49,237 bases of DNA from Sulfobacillus acidophilus (GTDB taxonomy: Bacteria; Bacillota; Sulfobacillia; Sulfobacillales; Sulfobacillaceae). How positions within the stretch are numbered: position 1 is the first letter of the stretch; each line of letters begins with the position of its first letter. Position numbers and translations under genes: made by a program. The notes under the pieces were generated by a model. It searched no databases, had not been told where the DNA came from, and was given only the letters and a program-made list of their open reading frames with translations. Of this stretch, positions 17,407-25,939 are shown in pieces. The DNA is taken from contig PXYV01000023.1 of NCBI GenBank assembly GCA_003023745.1, positions 1 through 49,237 of the forward strand. Direction: 5' to 3'.

Positions 17407-18387
17407 ATGCTCCATCGAATCCAACAATCCGGGCCGCTCGACCTATTGCACCCGGAACTCAAATGCATCATCGAGAATTTAGAGAAAACGGTGGTGGGCA
17501 AACGTCGCATCATCGAATATCTCGTGACAGCTCTTTTGGCTCAGGGTCATGTGCTATTGGATGACGTCCCAGGAGTCGGTAAGACCACCATCGCCAAAGC
17601 GCTCGCCCGTAGCACGGGACTGAAATATCGGCGCATTCAGTGCACGCCGGACCTTTTGCCGAGTGACATTACCGGTGTCACCATTTTTCACCCTGGCACA
17701 CAGCAATTTGAATTTCAACCAGGACCTGTGTTCGCGCATCTTTTCTTGGTAGACGAAATCAACCGCACATCGCCCCGCACCCAAAGCGCACTATTAGAAG
17801 TCATGGAAGAAACGCAAGTTACGGTAGACGGTGTCACGTATGCGCTAGATACCCCGTTTGTAGTGGTGGCCACGCAAAATCCGGTAGAGTACGAAGGTAC
17901 CTTTTCCTTGCCCGAGAGTCAGTTGGACCGGTTTCTCTTCCGATTAAATATTGGCTATCCCACGATTGATGAAGAGATACGAATTCTGGCGCAATCCAGG
18001 CTTAGCTCGCCATCGGTGCAGTCAAACGCTGTCATCACGCGCGAACGATTACTCGCTCTGATGGAGGAAGCATCCGCCGTTTACGTCGCGGACAGTTTAC
18101 GCCGCTACATTGCGGAAGTGGCCGCCGCCACGCGTCAATCCGCGCGACTGTACCTCGGTCTAAGCCCGCGGGGCACGTTGGCTTGGTACCGTGCCGCACA
18201 GGCCTGGGCGCTTTTGCACAGCCGGTCGTTTGTCGTGCCCGATGATGTCCTCTCCTTGGCTCCGCTAGTGGTCGAGCATCGTCTCATTCTCTCGCAAACT
18301 GAGGCCGGGACTAACCGCGAGCTCGTACATGAAATTTTTTCCGATATTCTTCGCACCATACCTGTCCCGGTGTTGGAACGACGATGA
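17407..18387 (+). CDS. MoxR-family AAA+ ATPase
   Basis: A 326-residue AAA+ protein. Walker A is DVPGVGKTT (about 55-63), Walker B is LFLVDEINRTSPRTQ (about 113-127), sensor 1 is VVATQNPVE (about 155-163), and the region after PESQLDRFLF carries the arginine finger and sensor 2. MoxR proteins act as chaperones maturing partner proteins; the partner is nearly always a DUF58 protein, as here. GAGGG sits too close to the ATG at 17401 but well before the one at 17407, so the latter is chosen. It overlaps the DUF58 gene by 4 bp. Confidence 0.9.
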   Translation: MLHRIQQSGPLDLLHPELKCIIENLEKTVVGKRRIIEYLVTALLAQGHVLLDDVPGVGKTTIAKALARSTGLKYRRIQCTPDLLPSDITGVTIFHPGTQQFEFQPGPVFAHLFLVDEINRTSPRTQSALLEVMEETQVTVDGVTYALDTPFVVVATQNPVEYEGTFSLPESQLDRFLFRLNIGYPTIDEEIRILAQSRLSSPSVQSNAVITRERLLALMEEASAVYVADSLRRYIAEVAAATRQSARLYLGLSPRGTLAWYRAAQAWALLHSRSFVVPDDVLSLAPLVVEHRLILSQTEAGTNRELVHEIFSDILRTIPVPVLERR

Positions 18388-19487
18388 ATCCTCGCACGGT
18401 TTGGGTGCTGGTTATCTCAACCTTTTTAGTCGTCATTCTTTATGCCATCTCCCAAGGAGGATTGCTGGCCTGGCATCTTTTCGGATTTCTCGCAGTGGTA
18501 ATAGGGCTAGGCCTCTTGATGCAGCTGTCCCCCATGCACAGGATCCGCGTCACCCGCACTGTCACACCCGGTCCGTACTATGCCGGACAATCCTTAATTA
18601 TGACATTGAATGTCTCGTGCTCCACGCGCTGGCTGTGGCCCTACGTGATGATTCAAGACGAATTGCCAGAAGAGTTAGGGTTGATGGACCCGACGTTCAT
18701 TGTCCATCGATTACCGCCGCGAGGAACCTCGCTATCATACCAAATTCCTGACCTCAAACGAGGAGTGTGGGATTTAAAGCAGGTTCGGCTAAGCACGGGT
18801 GACCCATTTGGACTGTTCCGCCACAGTCTTACTGTAGACATCCCACAAAAGCTCGTGGTTTGGCCAAAGATTGTATCCCTTTCGGCGTCGCAACTCAGTG
18901 CGTTGTTTTGGCAAGGTACCAATCCGGCGCGCCATTTGACGCGTCAACACGCCACTTATCTTCGAGGCGTGCGCGACTACGTTGCCGGGGACCGACTTTC
19001 ACACGTGCATTGGAAGACGTCCGCCCGAACCGGCGTGTTCAAGGTGAAACAGTTCGAGCCGCAGACGTTGCCCCAATGCACCATTGTACTTGACCGCGCT
19101 TGCCAATTTTCGCCCCAAGAGTGGGAAATCGCCCTCTCCGTGGCCGCATCGTTTGTATCGCAGGCGCTGCAATCAAAAGACGCGATCGGGTTAATGGCAC
19201 TAGACGTGCCGAGAGCAAAGGTTGGGCCGGCTACCGGTCCATCCCCATTCGCGGCCATGATGAATTTTCTCAGTACGCTTCCGTACACGACAACAACGAA
19301 TGCGACGGTGGAGGCTGGTGTGAAAGACATGGCCCGCCGAGTGATTATCACCACGGCGGAACGGGTGCAAGTGTGGCAAAATCTCCGGGATGGCCTGGTC
19401 GTCATTGGCCCCGGCGCTTTGCAAGATCTTGACGATTTGCCACATTATCTGAACGGCGCACCGTCAATGCATCGAGGGCCATCATGA
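18384..19487 (+). CDS. DUF58 domain protein
   Basis: A 367-residue membrane-anchored protein with two N-terminal helices (about 7-24 and 29-47), a beta-rich middle region, and the DUF58 signature near GVRDYVAGDRLSHVHWKTS (about 196-214) followed by KVKQFEP. The signature starts a von Willebrand factor A-like domain. These proteins work with MoxR ATPases and often with transglutaminases in envelope or secreted-protein maturation. The gene overlaps both neighbours by 4 bp, indicating one tightly coupled operon. Confidence 0.88.
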   Translation: MNPRTVWVLVISTFLVVILYAISQGGLLAWHLFGFLAVVIGLGLLMQLSPMHRIRVTRTVTPGPYYAGQSLIMTLNVSCSTRWLWPYVMIQDELPEELGLMDPTFIVHRLPPRGTSLSYQIPDLKRGVWDLKQVRLSTGDPFGLFRHSLTVDIPQKLVVWPKIVSLSASQLSALFWQGTNPARHLTRQHATYLRGVRDYVAGDRLSHVHWKTSARTGVFKVKQFEPQTLPQCTIVLDRACQFSPQEWEIALSVAASFVSQALQSKDAIGLMALDVPRAKVGPATGPSPFAAMMNFLSTLPYTTTTNATVEAGVKDMARRVIITTAERVQVWQNLRDGLVVIGPGALQDLDDLPHYLNGAPSMHRGPS

Positions 19488-21541
19488 ACGCTTGGCGCCG
19501 CCTCCTCTTGCTGGGCGTCTGGTACTGTGCATTGTGCTGGCCCTTTGTGCATGCCGGGGTATACCGCCATCCGGCCCTTTTAGGTTTGCTGGGGCTCTTC
19601 TTGAGTGTCGGAGAATTATGGCGGCACTGGGTTTGGCGCTGGCTGCACCGCCTTTTGGTTCTTTACGGCGAGCTGTCGTTGGCCTGGGATCATTGGGTCA
19701 CACTCCATTGGCTCCGGCTCATCGTCCACACCAGCCTGTATCGCTTGCTGGCGCTGCCCGTTAGTCGGTGGAATCAGATTCATGCGCATATTGCCGCGCC
19801 GCTCCTTCTTCTTGCCACCTTTATCGGCTGGCTCTTCGTTGCAGGCTTAAGCACATATGGGCAGGCAACGGCATGGTACATCGCCGGCACGTTCGTGATC
19901 GTCGTCAGCCACATTTTGTGGAAATTGCCTGCAGAACTGGCGCTGGCGGGCTACCTTACACTGGGGTTGGTGGTATTGGCGGATTTTCATCAAGATTCGC
20001 TCAGCCACAACGCACATCGGGCCGCCCTCACCTGGCGCGATTACCCCTTGTGGGGAATGATTTTCCTGTTGCCCTTAGTCCTGGGATGGCAAATGCCTGC
20101 ACGGCCCCCCGTTAACCCGCTGAATATCCTTCGCCACACGGCTTTAGCTTCGCGTCAACGCTCCGCCACCACCGGCTACGGACCCGGAGTTACTGAGATT
20201 GGGCATTCGCTCCTCAGAAGCCGCGCGTTGGAGTTTGTCGTCCACACCACCCATCCATATTATTGGCAGGCCGCGACCTACACCTATTTCAACGGGAACC
20301 GTTGGTCCAATCCGGGCTCTGGCCTCTCATACGTCGCGACGCCAACAGACTCGGCCTTGCCGTTGGTAAATCCGTACTATCAAAGCCACGTGCCCACCGT
20401 CACGATGACCACCCTCATTACCGATTTGGCACCCCAAGACTTCACCACCCTCTTTTATACGGGAGTGCCTACCCGGTTTTCTGTTCCCGTCACTGTGCAC
20501 ACACGCTCCGATCATATTGTCGCGCGGGGGGTGTGGCAATATCTGCTTCACGCCAAAGTTCCCATCTATCGTTTGTCCGCACTGCAGTCTGCTCGGTTTG
20601 CCGCCCCGCCGCCCACGCTCGCACCTGATTTGCAGGTGCCCCGCAATTTGTCTTTCCGCGTCCATCGGCTCGCCAAGCGTCTAACCCAAACGGCAACGGG
20701 TCCTTGGGAGGCAGCATTGCTCGTCAAACAATATCTCGATAGTCATTACCAATATTCGTTGACCATCCCACCGCCTCATGGAAATGTCGTCAATCAGTTT
20801 TTATTTTCGAGTAAAAAGGGCTATTGCGACCAGTTTTCTACCGCCTTTATCATGATGATGCGGACACTGCACATCCCTGCGCGCTGGGTCGTTGGATACG
20901 ACTCCGGCACGTTTCAGCCGGCTCGCCACGACTATGTCATACGGGCATTCGATGCCCATGCCTGGGCGCAAATTTGGATTGCCCATCTGGGCTGGGTCCC
21001 ATTCGATCCCACCCCCGGATTTTCCTCTCCGATTGCGGTAGATTCGAGCCTGTCATCACAAGCCATCCTCCTCCGTCAACACCTCGTGCCGACGGCACCC
21101 GATACTCCGAGCGTTCATCTCCCCGCCCTGGCCCAGAACCTCACGACGACCGTGGCGCATTCGCGGCAGCGGTCATCTCGCCAGCGGTCGCAATTTAAGC
21201 CCTCCAAGGCTTCTCGTGTCGTGCTCGTGCTCCTCCTCGCCGGAATGATGTTAGGCGCAATCGGCGGACTACTTTGGTGGAACCGGCGCCAAAGTACGCC
21301 CGACCTGGTGTGGCGCAAACTCCAGCAAATTTCGCGCCGACGCTTACGAGGGTCGGAACATAATAAAACGCCCCGCCAGTGGGGACGCGAATGGCTCCAA
21401 TTTTTCCCGGACGATGGCCCGGTGATATGGCCTCTCGTGCAACTGTTGGAAGCCGCGTTCTATAGTCAAAAGGCCCTGTCCGAGAAAGAACAAGAGCAAC
21501 TGATCGCGCTCTGGCGGCAATTGCGCCATAATCCCCGTTGA
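19484..21541 (+). CDS. TgpA-like membrane transglutaminase
   Basis: A 685-residue protein. The N-terminal 210 residues hold about six membrane helices. An extracytoplasmic region follows with a transglutaminase-like core: Cys in KGYCDQFSTAF (about 445-455), His in FDAHAWAQIWI (about 488-498), and Asp in VPFDPTPGF (about 504-512). One further helix (about 575-595) precedes a basic cytoplasmic tail resembling DUF4129. This is the usual third member of moxR-DUF58 operons. The enzyme may cross-link or hydrolyse peptide bonds outside the cell. All three catalytic residues are visible. Confidence 0.9.
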   Translation: MNAWRRLLLLGVWYCALCWPFVHAGVYRHPALLGLLGLFLSVGELWRHWVWRWLHRLLVLYGELSLAWDHWVTLHWLRLIVHTSLYRLLALPVSRWNQIHAHIAAPLLLLATFIGWLFVAGLSTYGQATAWYIAGTFVIVVSHILWKLPAELALAGYLTLGLVVLADFHQDSLSHNAHRAALTWRDYPLWGMIFLLPLVLGWQMPARPPVNPLNILRHTALASRQRSATTGYGPGVTEIGHSLLRSRALEFVVHTTHPYYWQAATYTYFNGNRWSNPGSGLSYVATPTDSALPLVNPYYQSHVPTVTMTTLITDLAPQDFTTLFYTGVPTRFSVPVTVHTRSDHIVARGVWQYLLHAKVPIYRLSALQSARFAAPPPTLAPDLQVPRNLSFRVHRLAKRLTQTATGPWEAALLVKQYLDSHYQYSLTIPPPHGNVVNQFLFSSKKGYCDQFSTAFIMMMRTLHIPARWVVGYDSGTFQPARHDYVIRAFDAHAWAQIWIAHLGWVPFDPTPGFSSPIAVDSSLSSQAILLRQHLVPTAPDTPSVHLPALAQNLTTTVAHSRQRSSRQRSQFKPSKASRVVLVLLLAGMMLGAIGGLLWWNRRQSTPDLVWRKLQQISRRRLRGSEHNKTPRQWGREWLQFFPDDGPVIWPLVQLLEAAFYSQKALSEKEQEQLIALWRQLRHNPR

Positions 21542-21559
21542 GCTAGGTCGCCGCCGTTT

Positions 21560-22237
21560 TTAAATGTCCTCTTCCGACAAATCAGGCACAGGCAAAGCCA
21601 AACGCCCATCCAGATACCGTTCTAATTTACGTTTAACCCGTTGCAAGGCATTATCAATCGATTTAACATGGCGCTTGAGTTCGACGGCAATTTCCTGATA
21701 GGAGCGGCCATCCAGATATGACATCAGTACCTTCCACTCCAGATCGCTCAGAATTTCTCCCATTTTCTCTTCTATATCGCCAAATTCCTCACGATTAATC
21801 ACCATCTCCTCAGGGTCGGAGACCCGCGAGGTGGAGATAATGTCCATGAGCGTGCGGTCCGAGTCTTCCTCGTATATCGGCTTGTTCAAAGACACGTACG
21901 AATTGAGCGGAATATGCTTTTGACGCGTCGCCGTCTTTATCGCCGTAATAATTTGTCTAGTGATGCACAATTCCGCGAATGCGCGAAAAGACGCTAACTT
22001 ATCATTGCGAAAGTCGCGAATCGCTTTATATAATCCAATCATGCCTTCTTGAATAATGTCTTCCCGGTCTGCGCCAATCAAAAAGTAGGATCGAGCTTTG
22101 GCCCGCATGAAATTTCGATATTTGTGGATCAGGAACTCCAATGCCTCGCCGTTGCCTTCGCGCGCCTGCATGACGATGTCCTCATCCAACATCGTATCGT
22201 AGCTGTGGCTTATATCGTGGATAGGGCCAACGTTCAC
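21560..22237 (-). CDS. sigH: RNA polymerase sigma-H factor
   Basis: A 225-residue sigma-70-family factor of the SigH (Spo0H) type. Region 2 runs from LIHKYRNFMRAKARSYFLIGADREDIIQ (cited in parts) through GMIGLYKAIRDF, and region 4 holds LEWKVLMSYLDGRSYQEIA and the helix-turn-helix KRHVKSIDNALQRVKRKLERY. The GTG at 22237 is preferred because GGCGGAGG lies eight bases before it and the length then matches Bacillus SigH. The upstream TTG would add 31 residues. In Firmicutes SigH drives transition-phase and early sporulation or competence genes. It has its own promoter inside rlmB. Confidence 0.92.
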   Translation of the reverse strand: MNVGPIHDISHSYDTMLDEDIVMQAREGNGEALEFLIHKYRNFMRAKARSYFLIGADREDIIQEGMIGLYKAIRDFRNDKLASFRAFAELCITRQIITAIKTATRQKHIPLNSYVSLNKPIYEEDSDRTLMDIISTSRVSDPEEMVINREEFGDIEEKMGEILSDLEWKVLMSYLDGRSYQEIAVELKRHVKSIDNALQRVKRKLERYLDGRLALPVPDLSEEDI

Positions 22238-22352
22238 ACCAATCGCCTCCGCCGGCTTAAATTCCAAAAAATCAGTTATTTGAACAGACCCTGCTAACGA
22301 TGACGAAAGAGCCAACCGCTCCTCTCTCAACCCCCGAATCTAATCATACGCC

Positions 22353-22382
22353 ATTATAGTCAAGCCCCTAAAGCCGCGTCAA
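22353..22382 (-). promoter_or_regulatory. sigH promoter
   Basis: Read on the minus strand, TTGACG (22382-22377) and a perfect TATAAT (22358-22353) are separated by 18 bp. The -35 lies within the 3' end of rlmB, so sigH can be transcribed independently of cysS-rlmB. The leader to the GTG start is about 108 nt. Confidence 0.75.
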
Positions 22383-23249
22383 TACAGATTTCTTTGCGTG
22401 CCGCTGTCGAACGACCTCGAATCCAATCACGCAGGCCGCGTTGGATGCATTGAGCGAGGCCACCTGTCCCATCATCGGAAGCTTGACCAATCCGTCACAA
22501 CGCGTGCGCACCAACGGTCTCACACCCCGGCCCTCGCCGCCGATAACGATCGCGCTCGCGCCGCTCCAGTCCACCGCCGTGTACAGCGTCGATGCTGTCG
22601 GATCCGCTGCAAACACAAAAACGCCCACCTGCTTTAGCTTGTCAATCGCTTGCGCCAAATTGGTGACGCGCACCACCGGCACATACTCAATGGCCCCGGC
22701 CGAAGCCTTGGCAACCACTGCAGTCAATCCCGATGCGCCGCGTTCGGGCATCACCACCGCCGTCGCCCCGGTGGCATCGGCAGTACGCACGATCGCACCC
22801 ACATTGTGCGGATCCTGAATACCATCTAAGATATACAGCAACGGATTGGAAGATGCCTTCACCAAATCCAGCAATTGTTCCAGATTCAGCATCGGTTTTA
22901 AGGCGACCTGAGCACCAATGCCTTGATGGGGTATGCCCTCCGCCAATCGATCCAAAAACGGTTTCGGCACTTCCACCACCGTAAGATGCTGTTGTCGGGC
23001 CAGCCCAAGAATTTCACGCAGGCTGCCTTCTTTCAGTCCCTCCTGCACCCAGATGCGGGTAATAGGTCGGCCGCTTCGCAAAGCCTCTCGCACGGGATGA
23101 CGCCCAATCAACGTGCTCTGATTCGAGTCTGACTCAACCTGGGGTGCTTCTCGGCGCCGATCTGACCGTTCGCGTTGTGGTCCCTTCGGCAATTCCAGGC
23201 GGGGCGCTTTCGCCGCCCGTCTTCCTAGACTTTGGCGCCGTTCACCCAT
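22368..23249 (-). CDS. rlmB: 23S rRNA 2'-O-methyltransferase of the SpoU/TrmH family
   Basis: A 293-residue SPOUT methyltransferase. A basic N-terminal tail (about 1-50) precedes the substrate-binding domain starting at LIGRHPVREALRSG, then the catalytic domain with motif 1 ILDGIQDPHNVGAIVRTA (about 149-166), motif 2 VIGGEGRGVRPLVR (about 239-252) and motif 3 LPMMGQVASLNASNA (about 260-274). Members methylate ribose in 23S rRNA (G2251 for E. coli RlmB). The ATG at 23249 follows a G-rich site and overlaps cysS by 8 bp. cysS-rlmB-sigH is a standard Firmicutes order. Confidence 0.88.
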   Translation of the reverse strand: MGERRQSLGRRAAKAPRLELPKGPQRERSDRRREAPQVESDSNQSTLIGRHPVREALRSGRPITRIWVQEGLKEGSLREILGLARQQHLTVVEVPKPFLDRLAEGIPHQGIGAQVALKPMLNLEQLLDLVKASSNPLLYILDGIQDPHNVGAIVRTADATGATAVVMPERGASGLTAVVAKASAGAIEYVPVVRVTNLAQAIDKLKQVGVFVFAADPTASTLYTAVDWSGASAIVIGGEGRGVRPLVRTRCDGLVKLPMMGQVASLNASNAACVIGFEVVRQRHAKKSVLTRL

Positions 23250-24663
23250 CTTGCATTCCCCCCCTTCCGCCGTGTCCGAGACGGTGCCAGCGGGTCCCCT
23301 CCGGGCCATCCAACACTTCATATCCCGATTCCGTCAAGATAGCCCGCAATTGATCCGCCAACACAAAATCACGGGCTTGCCGCGCCTCATTGCGCCGTTT
23401 GACAAGGGACGCCGCCAGCGCTTCGTCCTCAACCGGCACCGTCACATCGGGCAAAAATCCTAAGATCTCATTAGCCAGGCGCAAATTGCGGCGGGTCAGG
23501 CCACGTGCCGTCAGCGCGTGCCCACGGGCGATGCCTTGGTTTGCCGCCGCCACCATATCAAACACCCGGGCAAATGCCTGAGCCGTATTAAAATCCGAGT
23601 CCAGCGCCGCCAGAAAATGCTCTTCAAACTCGGTCAGCACCCGTGCCCACTCGTCACCCGGCGCGTCCCGCGGCGGCAGCGCGGTCTTGACATCCTCCCA
23701 CAGCCGTTCGATTCGGGATAGCGCGCGTGCCCACTCCGCGATCCGATCTTCCTCAAACTCCAGTGGAGAGCGATAGTGCACGCTCAACAGGTAAGTGCGC
23801 AACACGGGTGCCGGAAACCGGCTGAACAAATCGCTCAAGCTAATGCCGTTGCCAAGGGACTTGGACATCTTCACCGATCCGCGCGTAATCAAGCCCGAAT
23901 GTACCCAAATCGACACCGGCTCATGCCCCAGGTAGGCGCGCGACTGCGCTCGTTCATTCTCGTGGTGGGGAAACAGCAAATCAATCCCCCCGCCATGCAA
24001 ATCAAAGGCTGCTCCCAAGTATCGCAACGACATGGCCGAGCACTCAATGTGCCAACCAGGCCGCCCTGCGCCCCAAGGGCTCGGCCAAGACACCTCGTCC
24101 GCGTCGGCTGACTTCCACAATGCGAAGTCTCCTGCATACTCCTTGCCCGGCTCTACCTCGATCCGCACACCCTCCCACATCTCGTCAAGCTTGCGATGCG
24201 ACAGCTGACCGTATTGCGGATCCGAGCGCACCCGAAAGTAAACATTTCCCTCAGCCACATAGGCGTGGCCACTCTCGAGCAACGCCCCGATATAACTGAT
24301 AATCGCGTCAATGTTTTCTGTCACACGGGGGGCAAAGTCGGGCGCAAGCACGCCCAGTTGCTCCATTGCGGCATGATACTCCGTCATGTAGCGGGCGGCC
24401 AATTCACTCGCGGGTTGTCCTATTTCCCCCGCGCGCTTGATAATCTTATCATCAATATCCGTGAAATTTTGTACATACGTCACGATATACCCGCGCCGGC
24501 GAAGATGTCGACGAATCACATCCCAGACAACAGCGGGGCGCGCGTGCCCGAGATGGCTATGATCGTAGGGGGTCACACCACAAGTGTAGATGCTCACGCG
24601 TCCAGGGATGCGGGGCTTTAACGGCACGATCGTGCCCGACAAACTGTCATATACCTCAATCAT
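23242..24663 (-). CDS. cysS: Cysteinyl-tRNA synthetase
   Basis: A 473-residue class I synthetase. The HIGH motif appears as HSHLGHARP (about 33-41), preceded by the zinc-ligand Cys in YTCGVTPYD. Further zinc ligands are in WHIECSAMS and HHENERAQ (about 205-235). The KMSKS motif is VKMSKSLGN (about 265-273). The ATG at 24663 is chosen for its GGGGAGG site. The C-terminal anticodon-binding domain ends in the usual short helical bundle. It charges tRNA-Cys in the cytoplasm. It is followed directly by rlmB and has its own promoter about 100 bp upstream. Confidence 0.95.
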   Translation of the reverse strand: MIEVYDSLSGTIVPLKPRIPGRVSIYTCGVTPYDHSHLGHARPAVVWDVIRRHLRRRGYIVTYVQNFTDIDDKIIKRAGEIGQPASELAARYMTEYHAAMEQLGVLAPDFAPRVTENIDAIISYIGALLESGHAYVAEGNVYFRVRSDPQYGQLSHRKLDEMWEGVRIEVEPGKEYAGDFALWKSADADEVSWPSPWGAGRPGWHIECSAMSLRYLGAAFDLHGGGIDLLFPHHENERAQSRAYLGHEPVSIWVHSGLITRGSVKMSKSLGNGISLSDLFSRFPAPVLRTYLLSVHYRSPLEFEEDRIAEWARALSRIERLWEDVKTALPPRDAPGDEWARVLTEFEEHFLAALDSDFNTAQAFARVFDMVAAANQGIARGHALTARGLTRRNLRLANEILGFLPDVTVPVEDEALAASLVKRRNEARQARDFVLADQLRAILTESGYEVLDGPEGTRWHRLGHGGRGGMQDG

Positions 24664-24697
24664 GCCGAGCCTCCCCATGTGATCAGGCCTTGGAGTC

Positions 24698-24781
24698 AAA
24701 AAATCGCCACCTTCATTCAGATCGCGAAAACACTTGCCCCCGATTTTTTCTCAGCATAGCTAACGGGGCGTCTACCGTCAA
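24698..24781 (-). promoter_or_regulatory. cysS promoter and structured leader
   Basis: On the minus strand, TTGACG (24781-24776) and TATGCT (24758-24753) are 17 bp apart. The predicted mRNA then begins near an A-tract. AAAAAATCG (24749-24741) is complementary to CGATTTTTT (24706-24698), and TCGC just inside can pair with GCGA directly before the T6 run, forming a weak terminator-like hairpin. This may be an attenuator, although the leader of about 85 nt is too short for a standard T-box. Confidence 0.5.
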
Positions 24782-24939
24782 ATCCGCCGCCGTCACTGCC
24801 TGTTCTTTACGCGCACCAATCCACGGTGCAACCGCCATAGCAATACGGCCGACTAACCAGGTGCCCGCCTTTCGGGAAGGCTGTTTACGTCGCCTATACA
24901 GAGCGCATGCGGACTTTGTGCAGCACTGGGGGTGAGCGG

Positions 24940-25677
24940 TCAATCGGACAAAAGTGGCCAGGACCATTCATCGCCATTTTTTCCCACATCAAGATAAAAA
25001 GATTGAGCCTTGTTTGGGCGCGCGCGGAGCACAGTCGCGGTGCCACGGCCCCAGATGCGGGCCCATCCGCATACGGGTGACAATTCGACAGCGGTATCTT
25101 CATCCACGCCCAGACCCACACAATCGGGATAGGTCAATACGGCATGGACCAGGCGGGCAAAACGTCCGCGCTGGGTAAAATGCTGATCCACAATCACGTC
25201 GGGCAAAATGTGGAGTCCTTGTCCCCACTGCACGACAGAATTGGATGTCCAGGAATCCTGAAGGTTTCCGGCGCGGATCATCCGCTCAGAAAGTACAGCG
25301 GCCCCAGCAGATGTACCCGCTACCACCAGATCCTGGCTGACACGACGTGAAATGGCCGTCGCCAGCGCGGTGTCGCGGACGGCGTCGGCTAACCGACCTT
25401 GGTCGCCCCCAGTGATAAACAGGGCGCCCAGACGATCCAGGAAAGTGCCCCACCCTTCCGCCGGTTCCCGCATAGTGAGGTGGATGGTGTCGGAATAGGG
25501 TTCAAACACGGACTGATAGGCCTGATAGGCGGCAACAGGCTCCTGAGACGCTCCGGTCAAGACGCCAATGAGCTTGCCCTGCGCTAATTCTAAAAACCGC
25601 CCCAATATCGCTCCCGTCGCCGATCGTTCCTCCGCTCCCCCAATCACCAAAATGCTTCCCAACGCTTCACCTTCCAT
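24940..25677 (-). CDS. Cyanophycinase-like S51 peptidase
   Basis: A 245-residue class I glutamine amidotransferase-like serine peptidase. Features are the N-terminal ILVIGGAEER, FITGGDQGRL (about 90-99), the nucleophile elbow VVAGTSAGAAVLSE (about 118-131) with the catalytic Ser, and VDQHFTQRGR (about 163-172) carrying the His of cyanophycinases. It ends at VGLGVDEDTAVEL, also typical. Cyanophycinase cleaves the Asp-Arg storage polymer, but many bacterial relatives act on other beta-aspartyl peptides, and no cyanophycin synthetase is seen here. The ATG at 25677 is used; its ribosome binding site is poor. Confidence 0.85.
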   Translation of the reverse strand: MEGEALGSILVIGGAEERSATGAILGRFLELAQGKLIGVLTGASQEPVAAYQAYQSVFEPYSDTIHLTMREPAEGWGTFLDRLGALFITGGDQGRLADAVRDTALATAISRRVSQDLVVAGTSAGAAVLSERMIRAGNLQDSWTSNSVVQWGQGLHILPDVIVDQHFTQRGRFARLVHAVLTYPDCVGLGVDEDTAVELSPVCGWARIWGRGTATVLRARPNKAQSFYLDVGKNGDEWSWPLLSD

Positions 25678-25939
25678 TTACAAATTTAGCTTGCAGCGAA
25701 AACTCCAACAGCAACTGGACAATCCTGTTCGAATGACATTTTAACGGTTTGGAGCGCGGACGTCTGTAGTTCATTTACCAGGCGTTAACAGGCAACCAAG
25801 GCAATTCTCGCCATCTCGGGCCCATCAGACCCGCTTCGCAAAGCGCTTGTAGTTTTTTCCTGGGCAGGAGCGTTTTAGAGATGGGCGAGTCAATGAGCTT
25901 TTGATACACTGGCTATAATCTTTTGAGGGAGAGTTGTCG
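25678..25939 (+). promoter_or_regulatory. Divergent intergenic region upstream of the PBP gene
   Basis: A perfect TATAAT (25914-25919) lies 20 bp before the PBP start codon, with no good -35 box at 16-18 bp. If used, transcription would start at the ribosome binding site itself, so another promoter upstream is more likely. A small hairpin CGCTT-CGCA-AAGCG, followed after a few bases by T6, lies near 25833-25858. Confidence 0.35.

Noticed and set aside
24664..24967. T-box riboswitch for cysS, and an 84-codon minus-strand frame in the same gap
   Set aside because: The predicted cysS promoter lies inside the region, leaving only about 85 nt of leader; the T-box-like string has UGGC rather than the base expected for tRNA-Cys. 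The frame has no ribosome binding site or family.
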